Shown here piece after piece: positions 50,184 through 59,385 of a stretch of 64,000 nucleotides of DNA. The stretch comes from JBEVOS01 sp964563395. GTDB lineage: Bacteria; Pseudomonadota; Alphaproteobacteria; Caulobacterales; Aquidulcibacteraceae. Numbering within the stretch: position 1 is the first letter of the stretch; each line of letters begins with the position of its first letter. The stretch lies in NCBI GenBank assembly GCA_964563395.1, contig CAZLWK010000004.1, forward strand, positions 62,001 through 126,000, written 5' to 3'. A program made the position numbers and the translations under genes. Below the pieces are notes generated by a model. It was given only the letters and a program-made list of their open reading frames with translations, was not told the origin of the DNA and did no database searches.

Positions 50184-50765
50184 CTATTCGCGCGGCTGAA
50201 CCGAATAGCGCGCGAGCTCCAGCTGGGCGCGCGGCCATTCCGGCGCGATCTCCACCGAGCGGCGCAGGTCCGCATAGGCCGCGCGTACATCGCCGTTCAG
50301 TTCGTGGGCGAGCGCGCGGTTATAATAGGCCTCGTGCGGGTCGCTCGGATTAAGGCTAAGTCCGCGCGTGATCGCTTCGATGGCCCCGGCGAAATCCTGA
50401 CGCAGAATGAGCGCCGCGCCGCGATTGACGTGCGCCTCGCCCAATTCCGGCATCAGGCCGATGGCGGTGTCGAAATCGGCCAGGGCCGCGCCCGGTTCGC
50501 GCCGCTGCAGCTTGAGGACGCCGCGATTGACATAGGTGCCCGCGCGGTCGCGCCGGGTCAGCGCCTCTTGTTCGAGCGCCTGATCGCAGACGGCGAGGTC
50601 GCGCGCCTGGGAGCGTCCTTCGAGCGCGGCCTCGTAGCAGGCCCGCCCCAAGGGTTCGCCGAACACGGTGGTGGCCGCGTGCGCGTTCAGCCCGATCAGC
50701 CCGGCCCCGAGCCCGGCCCCGAGCACGGCCCCCGCGCCGAGCATCCGAGAAAGCACGCTTTTCAT
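50184..50765 (-). CDS. exported TPR protein
   Basis: A 193-residue protein with a signal sequence (to about LIGLNAHA) and at least three TPR units: GTYVNRGVLKLQRREPGAALADFDTAI, AHVNRGAALILRQDFAGAIEAI and AYYNRALAHELNGDVRAAYADL. It is probably periplasmic and mediates protein contacts. Its ATG overlaps the stop of the upstream paralogue (ATGA), which shares the same layout, so they arose by duplication and may form a hetero-complex. Function unknown. Confidence 0.82.
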   Translation of the reverse strand: MKSVLSRMLGAGAVLGAGLGAGLIGLNAHAATTVFGEPLGRACYEAALEGRSQARDLAVCDQALEQEALTRRDRAGTYVNRGVLKLQRREPGAALADFDTAIGLMPELGEAHVNRGAALILRQDFAGAIEAITRGLSLNPSDPHEAYYNRALAHELNGDVRAAYADLRRSVEIAPEWPRAQLELARYSVQPRE

Positions 50766-51424
50766 TGTCCGCCTCCTCCGTTTTGCGCTGCCTCCGGCTG
50801 GGCGCCGGCGGCGTCGGCCAATTGCTCGCGCCGGCCGCGCGCGAAGCGCTGCAGCTCCGCCTCGGCGGGCCCCCAATCGGGCATGATCTCCAGCGCCGTA
50901 TTATAGTCCTCGTAGGCGCCGCGCAGATCACCCAGCAATTCGCGCGCGCCGCCGCGATTGAAATAAGCCTTGTGGGGTGCGCGCACGCCGAGCGAGAGGG
51001 CGCGCGTGATGGCGGCGACGGCGGGGCCGGGCTGCCCGTTCATGATGAGCGCGGCGCCGCGATTGACGTGCGCCTCCGCATTGCGCGGATCGAGCGCGAT
51101 GACGCGGTCGAAATCGGCGAGCGCGGCCGCGCCCTCGCGCCGCATGATGTGCAGGGCGCCGCGATTGGTGTGCGCGGCCAGGAGGGCGATGCGGGTGAGG
51201 CGTTCTTCCGTGATCGCGGTGGTGCAGGCGGCGATCGCATCCTCGCTGGCGCGGCCATTGGCGGCGGCCAGGCCGCAGGCGGCGGCGTTCGGCGTGCCGT
51301 AAATCACCTGGCCTTCGATGTTCTGCGCGAATGCGCCGGCCGCGAAGGCCGCCGCGCCCGCGACGAACGCCGCCGATGCGAGCGCCATCCGCGCCAAATA
51401 CTTTGAACGAGGGCCTCTGTTCAT
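50762..51424 (-). CDS. exported TPR protein, paralogue
   Basis: A 220-residue protein. A signal peptide (to about GAFAQN) and TPR-like repeats (AHTNRGALHIMRREGAAALADFDRVIAL, AHVNRGAALIMNGQPGPAVAAI, AYFNRGGARELLGDLRGAYEDY) match the downstream gene closely. Residues 200-220 are a polar tail. Four cysteines near the N-terminal region suggest disulphides. The start is ATG 51424, with a GTG two codons before. The two genes are coupled by an ATGA overlap. Function unknown. Confidence 0.82.
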   Translation of the reverse strand: MNRGPRSKYLARMALASAAFVAGAAAFAAGAFAQNIEGQVIYGTPNAAACGLAAANGRASEDAIAACTTAITEERLTRIALLAAHTNRGALHIMRREGAAALADFDRVIALDPRNAEAHVNRGAALIMNGQPGPAVAAITRALSLGVRAPHKAYFNRGGARELLGDLRGAYEDYNTALEIMPDWGPAEAELQRFARGRREQLADAAGAQPEAAQNGGGGQ

Positions 51425-51636
51425 CGACACCGTGCCTTACCCAACGGGCCGCCGCCGGCCCGAAGCGGGATTGTGTGCGATCTCTTCTGCGGCGACATAG
51501 CGGCGAGGGGGCCATGGCGCGGTTCTTTGCCGCGCCAGCCCAGTATAGGCGCGGGCGCCGGAGCGCGCCATACCGCTTGCGCTAGCGTGGCGTCCTTGTA
51601 ATTCGGGCGCCGGTCTCATGAAGGAGGTCTCGGCTG

Positions 51637-52518
51637 ATGACGGCTGAGCGAGGTTTGGGGATAAAGACGGCGCTGCGCGCTGGCCTGGCGGCGGTCGCCG
51701 CGGTCGCGGTCGCGGGCGTCGCGCGCGCCGATCAGCCGATCCCGGGCGGCCTTGATCTGCAGCCGGCGGCCACGCCGGTGATGGAAGAGATCGTCAGCTT
51801 TCACGGCTTCATCCTGCCGATCATCGCGATCATTTCGCTGATCGTGCTCGCGCTGCTGGTCTGGGTGATGGTGCGCTACAATCGCCGCGCCAATCCGAGC
51901 CCGCGCAAATTCACCCACAACATGACGGTCGAGGTGATCTGGGCGGTCGTGCCGGTGCTGATCCTGGTGCTGATCGCGTGGCGCTCCTTCCCTCTCCTGT
52001 TCCATGCCGAGCGCATCCCGCAGGCCGAGATGACTATCAAGGCCGTGGGCAATTCCTGGTTCTGGCAATATGAATACGAAGGCATGGATGTGAGCGTCAC
52101 CTCCATCATGCTGCCGGAGGACGAGGCGCGCGCGCAGGGCCGCCCCGCGCAGCTCGCCGTCGACAATCCGATCTATGTGCCAGTCGATACGAATGTCCGC
52201 GTGCTCGTCACGTCCAATGACGTGATCCATTCCTGGACCGTGCCGGCCTTCGGCGTGAAGGAGGACGCGATCCAGGGCCGCGTCAACGACACTTGGTTCC
52301 GCGTCACGCGCGAGGGCACGTTCTACGGCCAATGCTCTGAATTGTGCGGCGTCGATCACGCCTTCATGCCGATCGAGGTTCGCGCCGTCAGCCGCGAAGC
52401 CTTCAATCAATGGGTGCTGGCGCAGGGCGGCTCGCTCGCGAGCGCGGACCCCGCGCCCGCCGCGCCCGCCGAACAAACGCCCGAAGGCGGCGCGCCCGCC
52501 GCCGCGCCCGCCCGCTAA
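51637..52518 (+). CDS. coxB: cytochrome c oxidase subunit II
   Basis: A 293-residue CoxB with a signal-like N-terminus (to ARAD), two membrane helices (55-80 and 95-118) and a CuA domain. Copper ligands are His198 (NDVIHSW), Cys233, Glu235, Cys237, His241 and Met244 in CSELCGVDHAFM. It receives electrons from cytochrome c. The C-terminal 25 residues are alanine/proline-rich. The start has an unusually perfect ribosome site, AAGGAGGT 8 nt before the ATG. First gene of the aa3 oxidase operon. Confidence 0.97.
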   Translation: MTAERGLGIKTALRAGLAAVAAVAVAGVARADQPIPGGLDLQPAATPVMEEIVSFHGFILPIIAIISLIVLALLVWVMVRYNRRANPSPRKFTHNMTVEVIWAVVPVLILVLIAWRSFPLLFHAERIPQAEMTIKAVGNSWFWQYEYEGMDVSVTSIMLPEDEARAQGRPAQLAVDNPIYVPVDTNVRVLVTSNDVIHSWTVPAFGVKEDAIQGRVNDTWFRVTREGTFYGQCSELCGVDHAFMPIEVRAVSREAFNQWVLAQGGSLASADPAPAAPAEQTPEGGAPAAAPAR

Positions 52519-52535
52519 GTTTATTGGAGCCGAAG

Positions 52536-54200
52536 ATGGCCGAGCCCGCCGTCGCGCACGACGAATCCCACGAAGAGCACCGCCCCAGCCTGTGGGATTG
52601 GAAGCGCTGGGTCTATTCAACCAATCACAAGGACATCGGCACGATGTACCTGATCTTCGCGATCATCGCGGGGATCATCGGGGGCGCGCTGTCGGGTCTC
52701 ATCCGCTGGGAGCTGGCCGAGCCTGGCATCGGCGTGCTCACCCAGTTCGTCGCCGCCGGCGATGTCGCCGCCGCCAAGCATTATTACAACGTCGTCGTCA
52801 CCTATCACGGCCTCATCATGATCTTCTTCATGGTGATGCCCGCGATGATCGGCGGCTTCGGGAATTGGTTCGTGCCGCTGATGATCGGCGCGCCGGACAT
52901 GGCCTTCCCGCGCATGAACAACATCTCGTTCTGGCTGCTGCCCGCCTCGTTCGCGCTGGCGATCATCTCCATGCTGGTGCCGGGCAACGGAACCTATCCC
53001 GGCTTCGGCGGCGGCTGGACGCTCTATCCCCCGCTCTCCACCTCGACGACGCACCATAGCGGCCCGTCCATGGATCTTCTGATCCTGTCGCTGCACATCG
53101 CCGGCGCCTCCTCGATCCTGGGCGCGATCAACTTCATCACCACCATCTTCAACATGCGCGCCCCGGGCATGACGCTGCACCGCATGCCGCTCTTCGTGTG
53201 GTCGATCCTGGTGACGGTGTTCCTGCTGCTGCTCGCGCTGCCCGTGCTCGCCGGCGCGCTGACGATGCTGCTGACGGACCGCAATTTCGGCACCAATTTC
53301 TTTAATCCGGCCGGCGGGGGCGATCCCGTCATGTACCAGCATCTGTTCTGGTTCTTCGGCCACCCCGAGGTTTACATCCTCATCCTTCCCGGCTTCGGCA
53401 TGATCAGCCAGATCGTGGCGACGTTCTCGCGCAAGCCGGTGTTCGGCTATCTCGGCATGGCCTACGCGATGGTCGCGATCGGCTTCATCGGCTTCATCGT
53501 GTGGGCGCACCACATGTACACGGTCGGCATGGGGCTCGATCTGGAAGCCTATTTCGTCGCCGCCACGATGGTGATCGCGGTGCCCACGGGCATCAAGATT
53601 TTCTCCTGGATCGCCACGATGTGGGGCGGTTCGATCAGCTTCACCGTGCCGATGCTGTGGTCGATCGGCTTCATCTTCCTGTTCACGGTGGGCGGCGTCA
53701 CCGGTGTCGTGCTGGCCAATTCCGGCATCGATACGGTGCTGCACGACACCTATTACGTCGTCGCGCACTTCCATTACGTGCTGTCGATGGGCGCGGTGTT
53801 CACCATCTTCGCGGGCTTCTATTATTGGATCCCGAAGATGAGCGGCTATCGCTACAACGGCCTTCTCGGCGGCCTGCATTTCTGGGTCACGTTCATCGGC
53901 GTGAACCTGATCTTCTTCCCGCAGCACTTCCTGGGCCTGCAGGGCATGCCGCGCCGCTACATCGATTATCCCGAGGCGTTCGCCGAATGGAATTGGGTGT
54001 CCTCGGTCGGCTATGCGGTGACTTTGGTGGGCATGGCGTTCTTCTTCCTGATGCTCGTGGAAATGTTCCTCGTGCGCCGCAAGGCCGGGGCCAATCCGTG
54101 GGGCGAGGGCGCGACGACGCTCGAATGGACGCTCTCTTCGCCGCCGCCCTTCCACCAATTCAGCACGTTGCCGGTGGTTAAGCCCGACGCGCACCACTGA
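52536..54200 (+). CDS. coxA: cytochrome c oxidase subunit I
   Basis: A 554-residue CoxA with twelve membrane helices. It begins with an acidic, histidine-rich leader then WDWKRWVYSTNHKDIGTMYLIF. Haem and copper ligands: VTYHGLIMIFF (haem a), HPEVYILILPGFG (CuB His with the cross-linked Tyr), WAHHMYTVG (CuB), AHFHYVLS (haem ligands). It is the catalytic subunit of the aa3-type oxidase. TTGGAGC precedes the ATG, 17 nt after coxB. Confidence 0.98.
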   Translation: MAEPAVAHDESHEEHRPSLWDWKRWVYSTNHKDIGTMYLIFAIIAGIIGGALSGLIRWELAEPGIGVLTQFVAAGDVAAAKHYYNVVVTYHGLIMIFFMVMPAMIGGFGNWFVPLMIGAPDMAFPRMNNISFWLLPASFALAIISMLVPGNGTYPGFGGGWTLYPPLSTSTTHHSGPSMDLLILSLHIAGASSILGAINFITTIFNMRAPGMTLHRMPLFVWSILVTVFLLLLALPVLAGALTMLLTDRNFGTNFFNPAGGGDPVMYQHLFWFFGHPEVYILILPGFGMISQIVATFSRKPVFGYLGMAYAMVAIGFIGFIVWAHHMYTVGMGLDLEAYFVAATMVIAVPTGIKIFSWIATMWGGSISFTVPMLWSIGFIFLFTVGGVTGVVLANSGIDTVLHDTYYVVAHFHYVLSMGAVFTIFAGFYYWIPKMSGYRYNGLLGGLHFWVTFIGVNLIFFPQHFLGLQGMPRRYIDYPEAFAEWNWVSSVGYAVTLVGMAFFFLMLVEMFLVRRKAGANPWGEGATTLEWTLSSPPPFHQFSTLPVVKPDAHH

Positions 54201-54247
54201 AAGCGCCGCGCCCGCTCAGCGGGCGCGGATGCGTTTGGAGACACGCC

Positions 54248-55177
54248 GTGACAGACGTTTCTGTCGGCGCCGCACGCAGCGCCGCCGCATCGGACTATCT
54301 CGCGCTTCTGAAGCCGCGCGTGATGAGCCTCGTCGTGTTCACGGCGCTTGTCGGTTATGTCTGCGCGCCCGGCGCGGGCGATCCGGTGCTGGGGTTCGCC
54401 GCCATCCTGGCGCTGGCTGTCGGGGCCGGGGCCTCCGGCGCGCTCAATATGTGGTTCGACGCCGACATTGACGCCCGCATGGCGCGCACCGCGACGCGGC
54501 CCGTGCCGGCGGGCCTTGTCAGCCGCGACGAAGCGCTGGGCCTTGGCCTCACGCTCTCGGCCCTGTCCGTGCTGACGCTCTGGCTCGCGTCGAACATCCT
54601 GGCCGCGGCGCTGCTGGCCTTCACGATCTTCTTCTACGCCGTGATCTACACGATGTGGCTGAAGCGTTCGACGCCGCAAAACATCGTCATCGGCGGCCTC
54701 GCCGGCGCGCTTCCCCCCGCCATCGCCTGGGCGGCCAAGACGGGATCGCTCGGCCTCGATCCGCTGATCCTGGTCGCGATCATTTTCGTCTGGACGCCGC
54801 CGCACTTTTGGGCGCTCGGCCTCGTCGCCAAGCGCGATTATGAGGCCGCGGGCGTGCCGATGCTGCCGGTGACGCATGGCGCGGCTGAAACCCGCCGGCA
54901 GATCCTTTGGTACGCGCTGCTCCTGGCGCCTGTCGCGTTCGCGCCGGTGCTTACCGGGCTCGGCGGCGCTTTCTATGGCGCGGTGTCGATCCTTCTGAGC
55001 CTCGGGCTCATCGCGCTCGCGTTTCGCCTCACGCGGCTCGCGCCCGACGCCGCCATGGCGGTCGAACGCCCGCACGCTCTAAGGCTTTTTGCCTATTCCA
55101 TCTTTTATCTGTTCGCGCTCTTCGCCGCATTGCTGATCGAGCGGATGGCTGCTTTGGTCTCGGCATGGAGCATGTGA
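54248..55177 (+). CDS. ctaB: protoheme IX farnesyltransferase
   Basis: A 309-residue UbiA-fold membrane enzyme making haem O. Motifs: NMWFDADIDARMARTATRPVP (first aspartate motif with the DxxxD) and VWTPPHFWALGL, with QNIVIGGLAGALPPAIAWAA. GTG start at 54248, with GGAGACACGCC upstream. Its stop overlaps the small downstream reading frame by 13 nt. Confidence 0.96.
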   Translation: MTDVSVGAARSAAASDYLALLKPRVMSLVVFTALVGYVCAPGAGDPVLGFAAILALAVGAGASGALNMWFDADIDARMARTATRPVPAGLVSRDEALGLGLTLSALSVLTLWLASNILAAALLAFTIFFYAVIYTMWLKRSTPQNIVIGGLAGALPPAIAWAAKTGSLGLDPLILVAIIFVWTPPHFWALGLVAKRDYEAAGVPMLPVTHGAAETRRQILWYALLLAPVAFAPVLTGLGGAFYGAVSILLSLGLIALAFRLTRLAPDAAMAVERPHALRLFAYSIFYLFALFAALLIERMAALVSAWSM

Positions 55178-55314
55178 CGCTCACGCCGGAACAGGAGCGC
55201 GCCCGCAAGCGGCGCAATGTCTGGATCGCCCTGTCGCTGGCGGCCTTCATGGTTCTGGTGTTCCTGATCACCATCGCGCGCCTGCAGGCCGGCGTGCTGG
55301 AGCGCCCGCTTTGA
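55165..55314 (+). CDS. small membrane protein of the cytochrome oxidase operon (CoxF-like)
   Basis: A 49-residue protein with a polar N-terminus (MEHVTLTPEQERARKRRN) and one membrane helix (WIALSLAAFMVLVFLITIA). Its start lies inside the end of ctaB and its TGA overlaps the TTG start of ctaG. Small proteins of this kind occupy the same slot in other alphaproteobacterial oxidase operons and are probably assembly factors. It is too short for many gene finders. Confidence 0.75.
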   Translation: MEHVTLTPEQERARKRRNVWIALSLAAFMVLVFLITIARLQAGVLERPL

Positions 55315-55856
55315 GCGCGCCGCGCAGGCGCATGCTGGTGACCGCCGCGCTGGCCGGCGGCGCGGTGCTGTTCATGACGGCGGCCGCCTTCGCCGCCGTG
55401 CCGCTCTACGATCTCTTCTGCAAGGTCACTGGCTATGGCGGCACCACGCAGGCCGCGAGCGCGGCGCCCACGCTTGTGTTGGAGCGCGCCATCGACGTCT
55501 CGTTCGACACCAATGTCGCGGCCGGTCTGCCGATCCGCTTCGTGGCGGGCGAGCAGGTCCAGCGCCTCAAGATCGGCGAGACGGGCCTCGCCTTCTTCGA
55601 GGTGGAGAACACCTCAGATCGCCCTGTGACGGCGGTCGCCACCTTCAATGTCGCCCCGCACAATACGGGCGTCTATTTTCAGAAGCTGCAATGCTTCTGC
55701 TTCCAGGACCGGGTGTTCGCGCCGGGCGAGCGGGCGAGCCTGCCGGTGCTGTATTTCATTGATCCCGACATCGCCGATGATCCCGATGCGCGGGATGTCT
55801 CGCAAATCACGCTCAGCTACACGTATTTCCCCAGTCCGGACCAAGGCGGAACCTGA
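55311..55856 (+). CDS. ctaG: cytochrome c oxidase assembly protein CtaG/Cox11
   Basis: A 181-residue copper chaperone. One N-terminal membrane helix (about 8-30) then a periplasmic beta domain with the copper motif QCFCFQDR. It delivers copper to the CuB site of CoxA. The start is TTG at 55311 overlapping the previous stop (TTGA); an ATG at 55332 would also leave the helix intact but would remove the overlap. Confidence 0.95.
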   Translation: MSAPRRRMLVTAALAGGAVLFMTAAAFAAVPLYDLFCKVTGYGGTTQAASAAPTLVLERAIDVSFDTNVAAGLPIRFVAGEQVQRLKIGETGLAFFEVENTSDRPVTAVATFNVAPHNTGVYFQKLQCFCFQDRVFAPGERASLPVLYFIDPDIADDPDARDVSQITLSYTYFPSPDQGGT

Positions 55857-55973
55857 CCCGCCAACGCCGTCGCGCCGCGTCAAGGACCAGTGACGATGCG
55901 CCGCTTGGCGCGGCAGGGGTGTTTCGTTAAACCGCTTCCGGGCAAAGTCGAATCCAGGGTTTTGAGGGCCGCC

Positions 55974-56930
55974 ATGGCGCATAGCGAGGTCAAGCACGAC
56001 TATCATTTGGTCGATCCGAGCCCGTGGCCCTTCGTCGGTTCGTTCGCCGCGTTCTTGAGCGCGCTCGGCTTCGTGATCTGGTCCAAGGGGATCGCCGAGC
56101 CGGTCGATTTCGAGGCCACTCCGCTCGCGGGCGGCGCGCGCTTCTGGGCGGAAATCTCCAATACGCTTTTCGTGCAGGGCAGCCTGTTCGTGGCCGCTGC
56201 CGGCGCGCTTCTCCTGACCTTCACCTTCATCGGCTGGTGGGGCGACGTGATCAAGGAAAGCCGGCGCGGCGATCACACACCCGTGGTCGATATCGGCCTG
56301 CGCTACGGCATGATCCTCTTCATCGCCTCCGAGGTGATGTTCTTCGTCGCCTGGTTCTGGGTGTTCTTCGAACTCGTCATCTTCCACGGCGCGCGCGCGG
56401 AATGGTCGGTGCCGATCTGGGATGAGGCGACGCGGCAAGCCTGGGCCAATTGGCCCCCGCCGAACGTGGAGACGTTCGAGCCCTTCCACCTGCCGCTGAT
56501 CAACACGCTGATTCTGCTTTTGTCGGGCACGACCGTGACCTGGGCGCACCACGCCTTGCAGACCGGCGATCGGCGCGGCGCCACGTGGGGCCTCGCGCTC
56601 ACCGTCGCGCTCGGCGTTTTGTTCACCTGGGTTCAGTTCGCGGTGGAATATCCCGCGCGCGGCTTCTTCTTCGGAAACATGAACGACGTCACGCAGGCCA
56701 ATCTCTATGGCGCGTCCTTCTTCATGGCCACCGGCTTCCATGGCTTCCACGTCATCATCGGCACGATCTTCCTCGCCGTCTGCCTGATGCGCCTGATCGC
56801 GGGCCAGTTCACGCCGCAGAAGCATTTCGGTCTCGAAGCGGCGGCCTGGTATTGGCATTTCGTCGACGTGGTGTGGCTGTTCCTGTTCACCTTCGTCTAT
56901 GTGACGCCGTATCTCCTGATGGAGAGCTAA
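55974..56930 (+). CDS. coxC: cytochrome c oxidase subunit III
   Basis: A 318-residue CoxC with seven membrane helices. Marks include HDYHLVDPSPWPFVGSF at the N-terminus, VMFFVAWFWVFFELVIFH in the middle, and GFHGFHVIIGTIFLAVCLMRL with WYWHFVDVVWLFLF near the end. It stabilises the core. ATG at 55974 with GAGGG upstream; an in-frame extension to 55890 lacks homology. Confidence 0.97.
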   Translation: MAHSEVKHDYHLVDPSPWPFVGSFAAFLSALGFVIWSKGIAEPVDFEATPLAGGARFWAEISNTLFVQGSLFVAAAGALLLTFTFIGWWGDVIKESRRGDHTPVVDIGLRYGMILFIASEVMFFVAWFWVFFELVIFHGARAEWSVPIWDEATRQAWANWPPPNVETFEPFHLPLINTLILLLSGTTVTWAHHALQTGDRRGATWGLALTVALGVLFTWVQFAVEYPARGFFFGNMNDVTQANLYGASFFMATGFHGFHVIIGTIFLAVCLMRLIAGQFTPQKHFGLEAAAWYWHFVDVVWLFLFTFVYVTPYLLMES

Positions 56931-57296
56931 ATGGCGCCCGCCCCGTTCCAAGCGGGGCTGAGGGGAAAATGCCCGCGCTGCGGCGAGGGCGCCTTGTTTG
57001 AGAGCTATCTCAAATTCGCGCCGCGCTGCGCGGCGTGCGGCGCCGATTTCACCATCGCGGACGCGGGCGACGGCCCCGCCGTCTTCGTGATCTTGATCGT
57101 CGGCGCGTTGGTCACGCCGCTGCTCTTCATCCTGCAATTCGGCGTCGGCGCGCCGGGCTGGCTGGCGGTGGGGATCACGCTCGCCGCGGCGGCCATCTTG
57201 TGCGTGCTGGCGCTGCCGCCGTTCAAAGGCGTGCTGTTCGCGCTGCAATGGCGCCACAAGGCCAGCGAAGCGCGCAATGAGGATGTGGACCTGTGA
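56931..57296 (+). CDS. DUF983 protein
   Basis: A 121-residue protein. A zinc-ribbon-like start (GKCPRCGEGALFE then PRCAACGADF) is followed by two membrane helices (about 48-70 and 78-98). DUF983 genes are common inside alphaproteobacterial cytochrome oxidase operons and are thought to help assembly. The start codon follows the coxC stop directly, and the stop overlaps the GTG of surf1. Confidence 0.88.
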   Translation: MAPAPFQAGLRGKCPRCGEGALFESYLKFAPRCAACGADFTIADAGDGPAVFVILIVGALVTPLLFILQFGVGAPGWLAVGITLAAAAILCVLALPPFKGVLFALQWRHKASEARNEDVDL

Positions 57297-57973
57297 TCGC
57301 TTTTCGCCCCTTGCCGATCATGAGCGTGCTGACGGTGCTGTCGCTGGCGGTGCTCGTTACGCTCGGTCACTGGCAGATGGCCCGCTACGAGGAAAAGCAG
57401 CGCCTCGCCGCAACGCCGCCGGCCGAGATGTCGCTCGCGGCGTACGAGCCGCTGCCCGAAGGCGTTCAACTCGTCTATGGCGTGCGCGAGGGCGTTCCCG
57501 GCTGGCGCATCTTCGCGCCCGTGCGCGACGGCGACGCGGTGATCTTCATCGATTCCGGTTTCGTTGAGGGGCCCGCCGCGCCGAATTGGCGCGACATTTC
57601 CTATCCCTCCGCGCTCAGCCATGATGCGCCGATCCGCGGCGCCTCGATCCGGCCGGAGGCGCCGGGGCCGTTCGCGCCGCCGCCCCGCCCGGCCGACCGC
57701 ATCTGGTACGATGTCGATCTGCAAGGCATGGCGCGCACCGCCGGGCTTGGCGCGGCGGCGGATTATTTCATCGCCGCGCCCTATGTCGGCGAGGACGGGC
57801 GCGCCACGGAAAATCCGTTCGCGCGCCTGCCAGGCGCCGATCCTTTGCCGCCGGAGCGCCATCTCGGCTACGCCATCACCTGGTGGGGGCTCGCCATCAT
57901 GCTTGTCGGCGTTTATCTCGCCTATCACATCAGCGTCGGCAGGCTGCGCCTGAAGCCGGCGGAAGAGGCGTGA
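57293..57973 (+). CDS. surf1: SURF1/Shy1 family oxidase assembly protein
   Basis: A 226-residue protein with two membrane helices, at the N-terminus (10-26) and the C-terminus (193-213), flanking a periplasmic domain. GHWQMARYEEKQRL near residue 25, GWRIFAPV, FIDSGFV and HLGYAITWWGLA fit SURF1. It helps haem a insertion into CoxA. GTG start overlapping the DUF983 stop. Its own stop overlaps the thrC ATG. Confidence 0.9.
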   Translation: MIAFRPLPIMSVLTVLSLAVLVTLGHWQMARYEEKQRLAATPPAEMSLAAYEPLPEGVQLVYGVREGVPGWRIFAPVRDGDAVIFIDSGFVEGPAAPNWRDISYPSALSHDAPIRGASIRPEAPGPFAPPPRPADRIWYDVDLQGMARTAGLGAAADYFIAAPYVGEDGRATENPFARLPGADPLPPERHLGYAITWWGLAIMLVGVYLAYHISVGRLRLKPAEEA

Positions 57974-59385
57974 TGCGGTATCGATCGACCCGCGGCGGCG
58001 CGGGGGATGTGTCCTTTCTCGACGCCATGCTCGCCGGGCTTGCGCCCGATGGCGGGCTCTACGTGCCGGCGCACTGGCCCACGGATTTGGATCGCGACGC
58101 GGTGCGCCGCGCGATGGCGACGGGCGCCTTCTCCTACGCCGCGCTGAACGTCTTGAAGGCGTTCGCGGGCGACGATCTGGAATGGGACGAGGCCGCCGAT
58201 CTCGCCAACACGGCCTATCTTAGCGGCGGCGTCTGGCCATCCGCCGTCACGCCGTTGAAGCAGCTCGGCCCAGGCGATTGGGCGCTGGAGCTTTTTCATG
58301 GGCCATCGCTCTCCTTCAAGGACGTGGCGATGCAGCTCATCGGCCCGCTTTACGATTTCGCGCTGAAAAAGCGCGATCAGCGGCTGAGCGTGGTTTGCGC
58401 GACGTCCGGCGATACGGGCGGGGCGGCGGTGGAGGCGCTCAAGGGCCGCGAGCGTGTCGATCTTTTCGTGCTGACGCCCAAGGGCCGCGTCTCGGACGTG
58501 CAACGGCGCTTCATGACGGCTTCGGGCGCATCCAACGTCCACGCGCTGGAGATCGACGGCGATTTCGACGCCTGCCAGGCCATCGTGAAGGCGCTGCTCG
58601 CCGACCGCGCCTTCGCCGATCGCGCCCGCCTCAGCGGCGTCAATTCGATCAATTGGGCGCGCATCGTCGCCCAAAGCGTCTATTTCCATATCGCCGCGAA
58701 CGCGCTCGCTGGCCCGGGGCCTGTGCATTTCGTCGTGCCCACCGGCAATTTCGGCGACGCCTTCTCGGGCTACGCCGCCAAGCGCATGGGCGCCCCGATC
58801 GGCAAGATCGTGCTCGCGGTGAACGCCAATGACATTCTGGCGCGCACGCTCGCCACCGGCCGCTACGCGCGCGCGCCCGCCTCGCACGCCACCTTGTCGC
58901 CCGCCATGGATATCCAGGTCGCCTCCAATTTCGAACGTATCCTGTTCGAAGCGGTGGGGCGGGACGGCGCGCTCGTGCGGCGCCTTTACGATCAGTTCGC
59001 GCAATCGGGCGGCTTCGATGTGCCGGGAAACGCGCTTGAGGCGCTGCGCGCGGATTTCGCCGCCGTCACGGTCTCCGACGACGAAACGCGCGCCTCGATG
59101 CGCAATATCTGGACAAGCGAGCACTATCTCGCCTGTCCGCATACGGCGGTGGGCCTGTTCGCGCCGGCCAAGCTCGACGCACCCGTCGGCCTTCCCTTGG
59201 TGACGCTGGCGACGGCGCATCCTGCGAAGTTTCCCGAGACAGTGGAGGACGTGGTCGGCGTGCGCGCGCCTCTGCCGCTGAAATGCGCCGATCTGTTCGG
59301 ACGGGCCGAGCAAATCGTGTCGCTTGAAAACGATCCCGGCGCGGTGCGCGCCTTCATTCAAGACAAGAGCCGCGCTTGGGCCTGA
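57973..59385 (+). CDS. thrC: threonine synthase
   Basis: A 470-residue PLP enzyme converting O-phosphohomoserine to threonine. The PLP lysine is Lys116 in LSFKDVAMQ. The N-terminal MRYRSTRG and the block CATSGDTGGAAVEALKGRERVDLFVL, with VPTGNFGDAFSGYAAKRMG later, are family marks. The long-form (class I) length is normal. It starts inside the surf1 stop (TGATG), an arrangement usual in alphaproteobacteria; the M16 peptidase follows with a 10-nt overlap. Confidence 0.96.
   Translation: MRYRSTRGGAGDVSFLDAMLAGLAPDGGLYVPAHWPTDLDRDAVRRAMATGAFSYAALNVLKAFAGDDLEWDEAADLANTAYLSGGVWPSAVTPLKQLGPGDWALELFHGPSLSFKDVAMQLIGPLYDFALKKRDQRLSVVCATSGDTGGAAVEALKGRERVDLFVLTPKGRVSDVQRRFMTASGASNVHALEIDGDFDACQAIVKALLADRAFADRARLSGVNSINWARIVAQSVYFHIAANALAGPGPVHFVVPTGNFGDAFSGYAAKRMGAPIGKIVLAVNANDILARTLATGRYARAPASHATLSPAMDIQVASNFERILFEAVGRDGALVRRLYDQFAQSGGFDVPGNALEALRADFAAVTVSDDETRASMRNIWTSEHYLACPHTAVGLFAPAKLDAPVGLPLVTLATAHPAKFPETVEDVVGVRAPLPLKCADLFGRAEQIVSLENDPGAVRAFIQDKSRAWA

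Noticed and set aside
52617..54197. 526-residue frame antisense to coxA
   Set aside because: It is the shadow of the strongly coding coxA gene; the composition is an Arg/His/Glu-rich run with no family features, and all haem and copper motifs are on the plus strand.
55614..57257. 547-residue frame antisense to ctaG and coxC
   Set aside because: Arg/Glu/His-rich shadow with no motif; the plus-strand genes are certain.
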